Numbered from the stretch's first letter, positions 8,663-18,594 are shown. The stretch: 41,787 bases of DNA from Clostridia bacterium (GCA_017549565.1 JAFYUI010000028.1:1-41787), one strand, 5' to 3'. The notes: a model not told the origin generated them from the letters alone. Translations and numbers: made by a program.

Positions 8663-9727
8663 TTATCTTTGCCAAATAAATCGGAAGGTACCATCTTTAC
8701 CAATTTCAATATACCAAAAGACAAAAAATAAAATTATAATAACCCATTTTGCAAGAATTTCTAATTTTTTGTCTTCAAAGACAACTAACTTACCCATTGC
8801 CATTGGCAAGAAAACCAATAGATAAATATTTACGCGTGATAAATACGGGCTATTCATACCTATAACACTTAACAAACCATATAATATAAGCGTATTAAGA
8901 TAAAATGTTTGTTCTGCATCCTTTTCTGATTTTGAATATAAAAACAAACAAAAAGCTGCCGGCACAACACAAATAATAACCCTTAAAATATTTACCTGAT
9001 TTGACATATATTCAAGAGTTGTGTCTATGGTTTCGTCCTTTAACGCACCAATTAGAGTAAAAATAAACTCATAGTTATAAAGCAAAATAATTGAGCCAAT
9101 GATTAAAATAAGAATATTTTTAACCGAAATTTTATTTCTTAAAATAAAGTAAGGAATAATCATTACAATTGCAGAGGCATGAAAAAGAAATGCCAATAAA
9201 ACACAAAGCAAATATTTCCAGGGCTTTTTATCTAAAATAAATCTGTGGCCCAAAAGAATAATTGCCGCCGCAAAAAACTGTCTAACACCGTTAAATGAAC
9301 CATGCCATATACCAACAAATACAAACAAAAGCGATGAAAATACATAAGTGTCCGTATACTTATAGGTAATATACAATATACTTGCAATTGTAAATGCAGC
9401 CGTGACAAATATAAAAACCGCACCATCTTTTGTAAATAAATTTATTATAGAAGCAATAATCGGAAAACCAGGTTCATCAACTTCCTTGATATATTCCCAC
9501 AATCTTGATGGATATCTTTCCAACGCAGCATAGTAAGAACCATAATCAGTGCCTACCCAATAACGCAAACCAGCAACCAAAACTAAACAGGTGACAACCA
9601 AAAACAGAAATATTTTCGTATTTAAAGTACGTTTAGTTAAGATACTTTCGCCCGTTGTTGCTTCATATGGAAGAGCTAAGCAGGAAAAAATAATAGTTAA
9701 TAAGACTACAACAAAATATACGGTCAT
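8663..9727 (-). CDS. EpsG family polysaccharide polymerase
   Basis: 354 residues, strongly hydrophobic, with about ten predicted membrane segments. After the second segment comes 'GLRYWVGTDYGSYYAAL', the diagnostic EpsG/Wzy motif (PF14897), followed by 'EPGFPIIASI'. It acts in the cytoplasmic membrane and should join lipid-linked repeat units into polymer on the outer face. The start codon directly abuts the stop of the upstream GT2 gene, so translation is probably coupled. It is the only polymerase candidate in the window, and no flippase accompanies it. Confidence 0.85.
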   Translation of the reverse strand: MTVYFVVVLLTIIFSCLALPYEATTGESILTKRTLNTKIFLFLVVTCLVLVAGLRYWVGTDYGSYYAALERYPSRLWEYIKEVDEPGFPIIASIINLFTKDGAVFIFVTAAFTIASILYITYKYTDTYVFSSLLFVFVGIWHGSFNGVRQFFAAAIILLGHRFILDKKPWKYLLCVLLAFLFHASAIVMIIPYFILRNKISVKNILILIIGSIILLYNYEFIFTLIGALKDETIDTTLEYMSNQVNILRVIICVVPAAFCLFLYSKSEKDAEQTFYLNTLILYGLLSVIGMNSPYLSRVNIYLLVFLPMAMGKLVVFEDKKLEILAKWVIIILFFVFWYIEIGKDGTFRFIWQR

Positions 9728-10558
9728 TTATTTATCCTTTTTAACATTGAATTTATTTTTTTGATATTTTCTATACATATCAATTAACGAATAAGGCACT
9801 AAGCCCTTTAAAATTTCTACCACCGCTGGAACAATAAGCGAGCTTATCGGAAAGCCAAGCAATTTATAGCCATTATATCTAATTTTAATTATGTTCCAAC
9901 GCACTTTAAATGTTCTTCTTCTAATAGCGGCAGCGTCTTCACGTACTAAATAAAGCGGCTCGGCTAAATTCACGCCTTTAAAATCCTGGGCAAAAAAGCG
10001 GAACCACAAATCATAATCTTGTGAACGCACCGTCATTTTTGACACACGGTAACCGCCAACCACATCATAAACTCTTTTATAAGTCATAATTGTGGCGTGG
10101 TTAAAGGGCACACCATTTTTTAAATCATATTTGTTAGGAAATTCGGGCTTTAAAACCACATCAATTTCCCCGTCATCGTTAAAGCGCTTCATAGATGTGC
10201 CTACAAGGTCAACATCGGGATGACTTTCTAAAAATTCAACCTGTTTTTCCAAGCGGTCAAGTGTGCTTAGGTCATCTGCATCCATTCTGGCTACATACTG
10301 TCCTGTTGCATATTTTAAACAATGGTTTAAAGTGTAAGACAATTTCGAATTAACTTCATTTTGTATAAGAATAATTTTATCGGGATACATATCGGCAAAT
10401 GTTTTTGCAACCTTATATGTATCATCTGTTGACTTATCATCACACAAAATGAGTTCGAAATTTGAATAAGTCTGGTTTAATATAGAATTTATAGCATCGG
10501 GCAAATATTCACTGCAATTGTATATGCCCATAATTACCGATACTTTTTTATCGCACAT
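9728..10558 (-). CDS. Family 2 glycosyltransferase
   Basis: 276 residues. The ATG at 10558 shares one base with the stop codon of the epimerase gene (TAATG), so the two are translationally coupled. GT2 features are 'VSVIMGIYNCSEYLPDAI', 'LILCDDKSTDDT' and 'YVARMDADDLS', with the DADD metal motif. After the catalytic domain there is a 'PFNHATIMTYKRVYDVVGGYR' acceptor region typical of Cps23F/WaaV-like enzymes, and a weakly hydrophobic C-terminus that may contact the membrane. It belongs to a different GT2 subgroup from the three EpsJ-like genes downstream. Confidence 0.87.
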   Translation of the reverse strand: MCDKKVSVIMGIYNCSEYLPDAINSILNQTYSNFELILCDDKSTDDTYKVAKTFADMYPDKIILIQNEVNSKLSYTLNHCLKYATGQYVARMDADDLSTLDRLEKQVEFLESHPDVDLVGTSMKRFNDDGEIDVVLKPEFPNKYDLKNGVPFNHATIMTYKRVYDVVGGYRVSKMTVRSQDYDLWFRFFAQDFKGVNLAEPLYLVREDAAAIRRRTFKVRWNIIKIRYNGYKLLGFPISSLIVPAVVEILKGLVPYSLIDMYRKYQKNKFNVKKDK

Positions 10559-11532
10559 TACAAATTCTCCTTATACCACTCTATCGCTGCATCAATACCG
10601 CGTTTGAAATCCCATTCGGGGTCATAACCTAAAAGTTCTTTTGCACGGCTTATATCGGCATTGCTGTGCTTAATATCGCCCTTGCGGTCAGGCCCATAAA
10701 TTGGCTGAATATCAACACCAAGCGCTTTTGTAAGACCAAAATAAATATCGTTAAGATATTCACGACCTCCATAAGCGATATTATATGCTTGACCGTCGGC
10801 TTCCTTGGGCGCAAGGCAGGCCTTTAAATTTGCTTCAATAACATTTTCAATATAAGTAAAGTCTCGGCTTTGTTTACCGTCACCATTGATGGTGGGTACT
10901 TCGCCGTTTAAGAGCATTTTAATAAATTTCGGAATAACCGCAGCATAAGCGCCGTTAGGGTCTTGTCTGCGACCAAAAACATTAAAGTAACGCATACCGA
11001 TTGTTGCCAAGCCATAATGCATAGTATATTGCTTTGCCCATTCCTCATCGCAACGCTTTGTAAGTGCATAAGGCGAAAGCAAATTACCCTCTCTACCCTC
11101 TTTCTTAGGTAAATTGGGCTCGTCACCGTAAACGCTTGAACTCGAAGCATAAACAAATTTTTTAACACCACATTGACGGGCGGCTTCAAGCATATTAAGT
11201 GTACCTTGAATATTGTTTAAGCTGTAAAACAACGGCATTTCAAGACTTCTCGGCACGCTACCCCAAGCGGCTTGGTTAAGAACATAATCAACACCTTCAC
11301 ACGCCTTCATACAAGTGTCTAAATCCTTAATATCGCCCTTTACAAATTCATAGTTAGGGTTTTGGATAAACATATCAACATTTGCTTGTTTGCCTGTTGA
11401 CAAATCATCAAGGCAGCGCACCTTATAACCCATTGTAAGTATGGCTTCACAAAGGTTTGAACCGATAAAGCCCGCACCGCCTGTAACTAAAAACAAAGAA
11501 TTTTCAGGGAATTTTAAATGCTTATAACCCAT
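10558..11532 (-). CDS. NAD-dependent epimerase, WbpP/TviC-like (UDP-GlcNAc or UDP-GlcNAcA C4)
   Basis: 324 residues from the ATG at 11532, preceded by TTGGAGA; an in-frame TTG five codons earlier lies inside that ribosome site. It is an extended SDR: Rossmann motif GGAGFIG at 18-24, 'DDLSTGKQANV', 'NQAAWGSVPRS', catalytic serines at 130-133 and YxxxK at Tyr155/Lys159. The 'LDDLSTG' and 'AAWGSVPRS' stretches are the form seen in WbpP and TviC, which work at C4 of UDP-GlcNAc or UDP-GlcNAcA. It follows a WbpO/TviB-like dehydrogenase with a two-base gap, which supports joint production of UDP-GalNAcA (inference). A UDP-Glc/GlcA epimerase is the alternative. Confidence 0.8.
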   Translation of the reverse strand: MGYKHLKFPENSLFLVTGGAGFIGSNLCEAILTMGYKVRCLDDLSTGKQANVDMFIQNPNYEFVKGDIKDLDTCMKACEGVDYVLNQAAWGSVPRSLEMPLFYSLNNIQGTLNMLEAARQCGVKKFVYASSSSVYGDEPNLPKKEGREGNLLSPYALTKRCDEEWAKQYTMHYGLATIGMRYFNVFGRRQDPNGAYAAVIPKFIKMLLNGEVPTINGDGKQSRDFTYIENVIEANLKACLAPKEADGQAYNIAYGGREYLNDIYFGLTKALGVDIQPIYGPDRKGDIKHSNADISRAKELLGYDPEWDFKRGIDAAIEWYKENL

Positions 11533-11534
11533 AA

Positions 11535-12857
11535 TTATAATCTCCAATAAATATATCCCGCATTTTCATATGCCTTGCGGTCAAGAAGTCCCTTAATATC
11601 AGCAAGTACCTTTTTGCTGTTGTCGGCAACCTTAAACATTTTGTCGAAATCAACATTTGACAGGGTTTTAAACTCTTCGTGTGCAACTGCTAAAATTACA
11701 GCATCACAATTTTTAATGTCAGAAATATCAACAAATTCCATACCGTAAAGATGACTTGCTTCATTTTTATCAGCAACAGGGTCAGCAACGGTTGCGGTGA
11801 TGCCGTATTCCTTTAACTCGTTATAAATGTCAATGATTTTGGTGTTGCGGGTATCGGGGCAGTTTTCCTTAAAGGTAAATCCCAAAATAGCAACCTTTGC
11901 ATTTTTAATTGCAACATCGGCTTTAATAAGGTTTTTAACAACGCTTTCGGCAACATATTTGCCCATATCGTCATTTATGCGTCTGCCCGAAAGAATTACC
12001 TGACTGTGATATCCAAGCTGTTCTGCCTTGTATGTAAGATAGTATGGGTCAACACCGATGCAGTGACCACCAACAAGACCGGGATAAAATTTAAGGAAGT
12101 TCCATTTAGTGCCGGCTGCCTCTAAAACCGACTTTGTATCAATACCCATTTTGTTAAAGATAATTGAAAGTTCGTTCATAAAAGCAATATTAATATCGCG
12201 TTGGCTGTTTTCAATAACCTTTGCGGCTTCGGCAACCTTAATTGAAGATGCCCTGTGAACACCTGCATCAACAACGATTTCATAAACCTTTGCAACCTCT
12301 TCAAGTGTTTCATCGTCCATACCTGAAACAATTTTAACAATGGTTTCCAAACGATGCACTTTATCACCTGGGTTAATGCGTTCAGGTGAATAACCAACCT
12401 TAAAGTCAACACCGCATTTAAGACCAGATTCTTTTTCCATAATCGGCACACAAACATCTTCAGTAACACCGGGGTAAACGGTTGATTCAAACACAACTAT
12501 TGAACCCTTTGTAAGATTTCGGCCAACAATTTTACTTGCACCTTCAACAGGGGTAAGGTCAGGTGTATGGTCATCGTTAACAGGAGTTGGTACTGCAACA
12601 ATATGGAATTTGGCATCGCGCAAACGGGTTTCATCCGCAGTAAATTCAACTGTGGTATTTTTAATTGCCTCGTCGCCAACCTCATTTGTGGGGTCAATAC
12701 CCGCTTTATAGGTTTCAATTTTTGCTTTGTTAAGGTCATAACCAATAACCTTTACACCACGCTTTGCAAATTCAATAGCGATAGGCATACCAACATAGCC
12801 AAGACCTACAAGTGAAATAGCTTCTTCTTGTGATTTGATTTTGTCATAAAGTTTCAT
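11535..12857 (-). CDS. UDP-N-acetyl-hexosamine dehydrogenase, WbpO/TviB-like
   Basis: 440 residues from the ATG at 12857 (GAGGAA ribosome site); a TTG two codons earlier is less well spaced. It is a nucleotide-sugar 6-dehydrogenase: Rossmann GLGYVG at 18-23, '[15 protein letters not shown]', '[14 protein letters not shown]', '[11 protein letters not shown]', and '[20 protein letters not shown]', where Cys266 is the catalytic nucleophile. The '[24 protein letters not shown]' region (residues about 252-275) is the WbpO/TviB form rather than the UDP-glucose dehydrogenase form. It oxidises the C6 hydroxyl of UDP-GlcNAc or UDP-GalNAc to the uronic acid using two NAD+. It overlaps nothing and is two bases from its neighbours on each side. 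Confidence 0.87.
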   Translation of the reverse strand: MKLYDKIKSQEEAISLVGLGYVGMPIAIEFAKRGVKVIGYDLNKAKIETYKAGIDPTNEVGDEAIKNTTVEFTADETRLRDAKFHIVAVPTPVNDDHTPDLTPVEGASKIVGRNLTKGSIVVFESTVYPGVTEDVCVPIMEKESGLKCGVDFKVGYSPERINPGDKVHRLETIVKIVSGMDDETLEEVAKVYEIVVDAGVHRASSIKVAEAAKVIENSQRDINIAFMNELSIIFNKMGIDTKSVLEAAGTKWNFLKFYPGLVGGHCIGVDPYYLTYKAEQLGYHSQVILSGRRINDDMGKYVAESVVKNLIKADVAIKNAKVAILGFTFKENCPDTRNTKIIDIYNELKEYGITATVADPVADKNEASHLYGMEFVDISDIKNCDAVILAVAHEEFKTLSNVDFDKMFKVADNSKKVLADIKGLLDRKAYENAGYIYWRL

Positions 12858-12859
12858 AA

Positions 12860-13984
12860 TCAAAATTCCTCTTCTATTATTTTAAATAACATTGACTCAA
12901 CCTTTTCAAGCTCAAAACGGCGACAGCTTTGAATATTAAATTTCCCCATTTCTATACGCTTGTCTGCAACAAGTAAACTCTCAAGTGCATTAACAAAACT
13001 GTCAAGATCATTTGCATTAAATAAAAATCCGCCTTTTTCTTGAACAATTTCCTTGTGACCGCGATTTATCGAGGCGATTATTGGTAAACCACTCGCCATT
13101 TCTTCAATTAAATTAAGCGGTAATCCTTCTCGTTTACTTGCGGATGTGCCTATATCGAATGCGGGTAAAATTTGCGGTACATCATGACGATATCCAAGTA
13201 AAACCACTTGATTTTCAACACCAAGCGATTTTGCAAGCCCGACAAGGTTTTCTTCATTATCGCCCTTGCCAACCAAGAACAGTTTAATATTGTTGTTTTT
13301 AAGCTTAGCAATACCGCGTATCAAAATTTGTTGATTTTTGTTTTGGTTTAGCTCCGCCACGGCAACCAAGGCAATTTCATTTGGTTTTATTCCCAAAGCA
13401 TTACGAAGCTCTTCACGTTTTTCCGCATTTACAGGTGAAAATCTTTTTAAATTTACCCCAATTCCCGGGATATATTTAAAACTTCCGCCTTTTTTAAGCT
13501 TGAACTTTTTACTCGCTTCAAAATCCTCATGGTTAATGGTAACCAAAATATCGGTATATCTTGCCGCAAATTTTTCAATTGTACGGAAAATAAAGTTTTT
13601 AATACCATTATTTCCTTTGAAAAAGTGAAAGCCGTGACAAATATAAATGACCTTAACGCCGCTTTTCCGTGCTGCCAAACGTGTCATTAGGCCCATAACG
13701 GGCTCGTTTGTGATAATTAAATCATAGTCGGCTTCTTTTATTATTTTTTTCAGTTGTTTATATCCTTTAAGGTTAGATAACTTAACAGGACTGCGACTTA
13801 ACTGAACGGTTTTTATTGTGGCCGAAGACAAGTCTTCTAATTTTTTTATCAGTTCGTCTACCCTGTTGCCTACAGGCGAACACACAATATCCACCGCACA
13901 GCCGTTTGTGGACCAAAATTTTATATGGTCAATAAAAAATTGCACTGCCATTAAATCTGTACAGGTTAGCAATATTTTTTTCAT
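12860..13984 (-). CDS. Family 4 glycosyltransferase (EpsD-like)
   Basis: 374 residues. Its ATG overlaps the stop of the transketolase C-terminal gene (ATGA). The N-terminus '[19 protein letters not shown]' and '[13 protein letters not shown]' match the EpsD group of GT4 enzymes (Glyco_trans_4 domain). The donor domain carries '[14 protein letters not shown]', '[11 protein letters not shown]' and '[21 protein letters not shown]'. It acts on the cytoplasmic side of the membrane. EpsD-like enzymes commonly add an early residue after the initiating sugar phosphate, which agrees with its position in the first half of the operon (inference). Confidence 0.87.
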   Translation of the reverse strand: MKKILLTCTDLMAVQFFIDHIKFWSTNGCAVDIVCSPVGNRVDELIKKLEDLSSATIKTVQLSRSPVKLSNLKGYKQLKKIIKEADYDLIITNEPVMGLMTRLAARKSGVKVIYICHGFHFFKGNNGIKNFIFRTIEKFAARYTDILVTINHEDFEASKKFKLKKGGSFKYIPGIGVNLKRFSPVNAEKREELRNALGIKPNEIALVAVAELNQNKNQQILIRGIAKLKNNNIKLFLVGKGDNEENLVGLAKSLGVENQVVLLGYRHDVPQILPAFDIGTSASKREGLPLNLIEEMASGLPIIASINRGHKEIVQEKGGFLFNANDLDSFVNALESLLVADKRIEMGKFNIQSCRRFELEKVESMLFKIIEEEF

Positions 13985-14898
13985 TTAATTTTCTCCAAAA
14001 TCTTATTCGCAATTTTTTCGCCGCTCATACCGTATTCGTTTCTTAAATATTTTTGGTTGCCAACTTTAACACAGTATTCATCTGACATGCCAATACGCAT
14101 AAGCCTTGCTTTTGACGGGTTTTCAGCCATAACCTCAGCAACGGCGCCGCCAAAGCCACCCACAACATTGTGCTCTTCACAAGTTACAATCAAATCGTGA
14201 GAGTCAGCACATTCTAAAATTGCTTTAACATCCAATGGCTTAACAGTCGGGAAGGTATAAACAGTGGTGGTTATACCCTTTTCTTCGAGTATTTGACACG
14301 CAATTTCAACCTCTTCAAAAATTGCACCGGTTGAAAAAATTGCAACATCCTTACCGTTTTTAACATTTATTGCTTTGCCGATTTGGAAGTTCTTAATTTC
14401 TTTATGAATTCTTTTTTCGCCGCCGCGACCAAGTCGCAAATAGCAAGTGCCCTCATAATTTGCAATGGCTTTTGTAATTTCTTCGGCTTCGCAAAGGTCA
14501 CCCGGGGCAAACACCGCAACATCAGGTAATGCGCGCATAACGGCAATATCTTCAGTTGCGTGGTGGCTCATACCGAGTGATCCGTAAACAAAACCGCCGC
14601 CAACACAAACTATTTTCACATTTGCATTGTGATAAGCACAGTCATTTCTAATTTGCTCTAAACAACGAAGTGTTGGGAAATTACCGATTGAATAGGTAAA
14701 AACGGTCTTGCCTTCAAGTGCCATACCTGCCGCAAGCGAGGTCATATTTTGTTCGGCAATACCTGCATTTGTAAACTGATTTGGTAACTGCTCGAAATAT
14801 GGCTTTAAAACACCAAAGCCCAAGTCACCTGTAACAAGCTCTATCTTTTCGTCCTCTTTGGCAAGAGAAATTAAAGTTTTAACGAAAGTATCTCTCAT
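13981..14898 (-). CDS. Transketolase, C-terminal subunit
   Basis: 305 residues, ATG start with a GAGGT ribosome site. It contains the pyrimidine-binding domain of thiamine-diphosphate enzymes, with the catalytic glutamate at position 49 in 'AGIAEQNMTSLAAGMAL', then the transketolase C-terminal domain ('GKDVAIFSTGAIFEEV', 'VTCEEHNVVGGFGGAV'). It is half of a split transketolase; the other half lies eight bases upstream. Known: the two halves form one active enzyme that moves a two-carbon ketol unit. A transketolase inside a polysaccharide operon is probably a dedicated copy making an unusual sugar precursor rather than the housekeeping enzyme (inference). Confidence 0.88.
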   Translation of the reverse strand: MRDTFVKTLISLAKEDEKIELVTGDLGFGVLKPYFEQLPNQFTNAGIAEQNMTSLAAGMALEGKTVFTYSIGNFPTLRCLEQIRNDCAYHNANVKIVCVGGGFVYGSLGMSHHATEDIAVMRALPDVAVFAPGDLCEAEEITKAIANYEGTCYLRLGRGGEKRIHKEIKNFQIGKAINVKNGKDVAIFSTGAIFEEVEIACQILEEKGITTTVYTFPTVKPLDVKAILECADSHDLIVTCEEHNVVGGFGGAVAEVMAENPSKARLMRIGMSDEYCVKVGNQKYLRNEYGMSGEKIANKILEKIK

Positions 14899-14906
14899 AA
14901 TATACC

Positions 14907-15842
14907 TCAGCCCTCCTTATTCCATGTGGGGTGCCATGTTGCGCTTGTTGTGTGGTCGTTATAAATATCCGCACCATCAGGAATTTCGGCAGGGTTTTCT
15001 ATTCCATTTGGTGTGTATGGATCAACCACATCAGCGGGTTTATTTTTGTGAAGCGCTAAAACTGCGTTGTCATACTCCCAACCCTCGTGCGGGAAGCGAT
15101 AATGCCATAAAATATCGTTTTCCATAAAGGAAATTCCATATCCCTTAATGGTGTTGGCGATAATAACCGTCGGTTTACTATTCTCAAACTTTTTGTTGAA
15201 TGCATTTTTGAGTTCGTTGTGGTCGTTGCCGTTTATATCAATAACATTCCAACCAAATGCCGACCATTTTGCTGCAAAATTTGAAAGCGCCATTGTCTTA
15301 TCGCAAAAGTCCATGCTTTGCATTTTGTTGTGGTCAACAACAGCCACCAAATTGCCAAGCTCATTATGGTTTGCAAACAAGGCGGCCTCCCAAACAGAGC
15401 CCTCGTCGCATTCACCGTCACCAAGCACAACATAAACCTTATGCGCCTTCTTGTCCTTTTTAGCGGCATAAGCCATACCTGTTGCTGCAGACAAACCATG
15501 ACCTAACGAGCCGGTTGAAAAATCAACACCGGGTAAATGGTGGGAAACATGTCCTGATAAACGACTGCCGTTTTGGTAATGAGTTTTAAGCTCTTCCACA
15601 GGGAAGAAGCCGTTTTCAGCCAAAGCCGCATAAACCGATGCGCCTGCATGTCCCTTGCTTAAAATAAAACGGTCGCGTGTATCGCTTTTGGGGTTGTTGC
15701 AGTCAAAATTTAAAACCTCGGAATAAAGTACAGCCATAATATCCGCAACCGAAAGAATTGCGCCGATGTGGCTGCCACCTGACAAATGGGTCATTTCTAT
15801 GCCGTGTCGTCTAATAAGCCATGCTAAATTTTCGCTTTTCAT
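14907..15842 (-). CDS. Transketolase, N-terminal subunit
   Basis: 311 residues from the ATG at 15842, preceded by GGAAGAGG; the frame stays open 20 codons further but into the end of the acyltransferase gene. It holds the diphosphate-binding domain: SKGH at 62-65, 'GSLGHGLSAATGMAYAAK' and the GDGECDEG motif at 141-148 followed by 'VVDHNKMQS', which binds magnesium and thiamine diphosphate. It pairs with the C-terminal subunit just downstream. The split arrangement is common in Firmicutes and archaea. Possible products include a branched or chain-extended ketose for the polymer, but the substrate cannot be read from sequence. Confidence 0.88.
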   Translation of the reverse strand: MKSENLAWLIRRHGIEMTHLSGGSHIGAILSVADIMAVLYSEVLNFDCNNPKSDTRDRFILSKGHAGASVYAALAENGFFPVEELKTHYQNGSRLSGHVSHHLPGVDFSTGSLGHGLSAATGMAYAAKKDKKAHKVYVVLGDGECDEGSVWEAALFANHNELGNLVAVVDHNKMQSMDFCDKTMALSNFAAKWSAFGWNVIDINGNDHNELKNAFNKKFENSKPTVIIANTIKGYGISFMENDILWHYRFPHEGWEYDNAVLALHKNKPADVVDPYTPNGIENPAEIPDGADIYNDHTTSATWHPTWNKEG

Positions 15843-15855
15843 AAACCTCTTCCAA

Positions 15856-16848
15856 TCATAAGTGATAAAATTTTGTGTTGGTTTTATGCTCAAACCAACC
15901 AATAGCTTTAATAATTGCTATTGGCATAAAAATACCAACGATTAGCATTGCAGGGAAAATTATATAAAAAGATGCATTAAGCAACCTTTCTAATACGATT
16001 TCGATAACCAACTGGCAAGGCCAAGAAAGTATAAAAATTGAATAAGTTTGTGCAAAAACAGATTTTTTGTTGATTTCAAATCTTTTTGATATTTCAAAAC
16101 TAAATAGAAAAACCGAAAATACCATTAAAATTGAAATAATGAATTTTACTGCAATTTGATTTTTTGTAAAAACAAACAAAGCTATACTTAAAGTTAAAAG
16201 TGTGCCTGCTAACAAATAGGAAAATTTATTGGTAGTCAAACAGTTATATTTAGCACACACTATGCCAAGCATAAAATAAAAGCCAAAATGCACAATGTCA
16301 TTAATCGAAAACCAACCTGTTATTTGCGGTAAGAAAAACATTACCGCGCTTAATAATGTGATAAGTAAAATTTTCAAGGTTAACAGCTTTTTAGATTTTA
16401 AGATTACATAGCCAAGTATATTTATAAAAAATATCATTGGCAAAAACCAAAAATGTCCCCAAACGCTGTCACGAGGAACTAAAAACGAACGAATTATTTG
16501 TAAAACATCAAATGAAAGTGTGTCGTTTAAAAATGGACTTAATAAAATTTTAGGAACAACTGCAATAAGAGAAAAAGCGAAATAAGGCACTAAAATATGC
16601 TTTATTCTTCGTAACAGATAATCTTTAAAACTGTATTTTTCGGTTTGGTTTGTGGCAAACATTAAATAACCGCTGCACCAAACAAAAAGCGGCATATGAA
16701 AGTCATAAATGAAATATTGCAGTTTTTCTGCCCAAAACGGAATATCGACAACAAATGGATAGGAGTGCCCAAGAATTACAAGAAAACAACCTATCATTTG
16801 CATCAATGTTATAAATGATAATTTTTTGGCGGGTTGGTTTACACTCAT
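15856..16848 (-). CDS. Acyltransferase 3 family membrane protein
   Basis: 330 residues with about ten hydrophobic segments. The N-terminus has 'MIGCFLVILGHSYPF', with the H-containing first helix, and 'DFHMPLFVWCSGYLMF', both hallmarks of PF01757 (OafA/NodX-like). Known: these integral membrane enzymes carry acyl groups, usually acetyl, across the membrane and place them on sugar hydroxyls. It should O-acylate the repeat unit or polymer. It lies 13 bp before the transketolase N-subunit start and 21 bp after the reductase. The acceptor position is unknown. Confidence 0.85.
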   Translation of the reverse strand: MSVNQPAKKLSFITLMQMIGCFLVILGHSYPFVVDIPFWAEKLQYFIYDFHMPLFVWCSGYLMFATNQTEKYSFKDYLLRRIKHILVPYFAFSLIAVVPKILLSPFLNDTLSFDVLQIIRSFLVPRDSVWGHFWFLPMIFFINILGYVILKSKKLLTLKILLITLLSAVMFFLPQITGWFSINDIVHFGFYFMLGIVCAKYNCLTTNKFSYLLAGTLLTLSIALFVFTKNQIAVKFIISILMVFSVFLFSFEISKRFEINKKSVFAQTYSIFILSWPCQLVIEIVLERLLNASFYIIFPAMLIVGIFMPIAIIKAIGWFEHKTNTKFYHL

Positions 16849-16869
16849 AATTTTATAACCTGCATTTTT

Positions 16870-17808
16870 TTATTTTGAAATTAAATCTAATTCTTTTATC
16901 TCATCATCTGTTAGACACCAATCGGTTGCGGCAATATTGCCAAGAATTTGTGATGGCCTTTTAGCACCGACAAGCACAACTGAATCTTTAAGATAGTCAA
17001 GAATAAAACGAAGTGCCACAGCTGAAACGGGCACATTGTGATTTTCAGCAATAGGTCGCATTTTTTCAACTATTTCAAGGTTTTTTCTAAACTTTTCACC
17101 GTGGAAATTAACATAAATTTCACGGCTGCGGCGGTCGTTACTGCCAAAGGATGCGTTAATATCATACTTGCCTGTTAAAACACCTTGTCCCAAGCTGCCC
17201 CAAGTCATCGGTGTAAGCAAAAGTTGTTTTGCTAAATCGGTAAGTTCAAACTCGTTTTTGCGGCAGGCGAGCGAAAATTCATCCTGCATTGAAACAAACT
17301 TGCCCGAAAATGATTTAAGCTCGTTTAAATCTTCTTCGTAAATGTTTGAAAGACCATAGCTTCTGATATATCCCTTTGCCTTGTATTTTTCAAGGGCATC
17401 AACCACATCACCGATAGGTGTAACACCATCACGGTAATGAATTTGATAAACATCAATATAATCAGTTTTAAGGCGGCGTAAGCTGTCAGTCAAAGCTTTT
17501 TCGATATAAGCGGGCGAATTATCATAAAAGGTTTTGCCGTTTTCTACCCTAACGCCAAACTTTGTTGCAATGACAACATCCTGTCGCTTTTCGCCAAGCG
17601 CCTTTGCCAAGGTTTCTTCCGATTTGCCAAGCCCGTATGTGTCAGCCGTATCAAAAAAGTTAACCCCGTTTTCAATAGCAACATTAACGGTATCTAAAAG
17701 CTCTTGCTCCTGCACATCGCCCCAACCGTACTGCCCCATAGGGCAACCGCCCATACAAATGCGGGAAACCTTAATGTCTGAATTTTTTAAAGTTATGTAT
17801 TCCATCAT
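16870..17808 (-). CDS. Aldo/keto reductase
   Basis: 312 residues. The ATG at 17808 overlaps the stop of the sugar transferase (ATGA), with AAAGGA upstream; the next codon is also ATG and could serve. All four catalytic residues of the family are present: Asp53, Tyr58, Lys83 and His124, in the contexts 'NFFDTADTYG', 'ATKFG' and 'DVYQIHY'. It would use NAD(P)H to reduce a carbonyl in the cytosol. It sits between the initiating transferase and the acyltransferase, two genes from the split transketolase. I infer that it reduces a ketose or keto-sugar intermediate for the polymer; a general oxidoreductase carried along in the operon is also possible. Confidence 0.83.
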   Translation of the reverse strand: MMEYITLKNSDIKVSRICMGGCPMGQYGWGDVQEQELLDTVNVAIENGVNFFDTADTYGLGKSEETLAKALGEKRQDVVIATKFGVRVENGKTFYDNSPAYIEKALTDSLRRLKTDYIDVYQIHYRDGVTPIGDVVDALEKYKAKGYIRSYGLSNIYEEDLNELKSFSGKFVSMQDEFSLACRKNEFELTDLAKQLLLTPMTWGSLGQGVLTGKYDINASFGSNDRRSREIYVNFHGEKFRKNLEIVEKMRPIAENHNVPVSAVALRFILDYLKDSVVLVGAKRPSQILGNIAATDWCLTDDEIKELDLISK

Positions 17809-18536
17809 TTATTTCCTTTAATTATTTTTAAACATTTTTTCAAAACCTTAAAAACCGTTTCAAAAAATATTTTTAAGTCGGTTTTAAAAGAAACATTTGC
17901 AACATATTTCAGTCGCAGTTGATTTTTGCGTTTTAAAACATACTGCTCATAAATTTCGTCAACATTGTCAGTTCCGACAATTTCATCTAAATTTATGAAA
18001 TCCATCGAGCTAAAATCAGTTATACCGGGGCGAACATTTAAAATGTTTTTTTCAAGTTCGTCATACTGGTCGGTATATTTTAAAAGCTCAGGTCGTGGGC
18101 CGATAAAGCTCATACTGCCGTTTAAAATATTGAAAAGCTGTGCGGTTTCATCTAACTTTGTTTTTCTTAAAAACGCACCAACCTTGGTAATTCGGCTATC
18201 GTTTAGTGCGGTAGTGCCCGAACCGATTTTGTCAGCATCCTTTACCATTGTGCGAAATTTAAAAATATTAAAGCTTTTGTTTTTATATCCGCCACGAAGC
18301 GGTTTGTAAAAAACAGGGAAACCCGTATCAACCGCTACCGCCACCGCAATAATAAGCATAAAGGGCCAAACGACCAACAAACCAATTAAAGCAAGGGTAA
18401 AATCTATAACCCGTTTAGCATATAAATTATAAAAACTATGGTATGACTTTTTTAAGCTTTCGTTTGTATAGTCCAAATCTTCCAAAGCAAGTTTGCTTTG
18501 GACTTCATCAGAAAATTTTATTTTTGTTTCTATCAA
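17805..18536 (-). CDS. Initiating undecaprenyl-phosphate sugar-phosphate transferase (Bac_transf)
   Basis: I choose a TTG at 18536 (about 243 residues), with AAAGGTGA just upstream. The frame is open for 48 more codons, but that stretch contains the operon promoter, so those codons cannot be translated. One long hydrophobic segment ('FTLALIGLLVVWPFMLIIAV') is followed by the PF02397 catalytic domain: 'FRTM' after 'SFNIFK', 'KLDETAQLFNILNG' and 'MSFIGPRPEL'. Known: these monotopic enzymes transfer a sugar phosphate from UDP-sugar to undecaprenyl phosphate, the first step of repeat-unit assembly. It lacks the multi-pass N-terminal part of WbaP. Being first in the operon fits its role. Confidence 0.85.
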   Translation of the reverse strand: MIETKIKFSDEVQSKLALEDLDYTNESLKKSYHSFYNLYAKRVIDFTLALIGLLVVWPFMLIIAVAVAVDTGFPVFYKPLRGGYKNKSFNIFKFRTMVKDADKIGSGTTALNDSRITKVGAFLRKTKLDETAQLFNILNGSMSFIGPRPELLKYTDQYDELEKNILNVRPGITDFSSMDFINLDEIVGTDNVDEIYEQYVLKRKNQLRLKYVANVSFKTDLKIFFETVFKVLKKCLKIIKGNK

Positions 18537-18594
18537 AATATCACCTTTATGTAAAGTTTTATCAGGGCATAATAAACGCAATTTTACATCTAAC

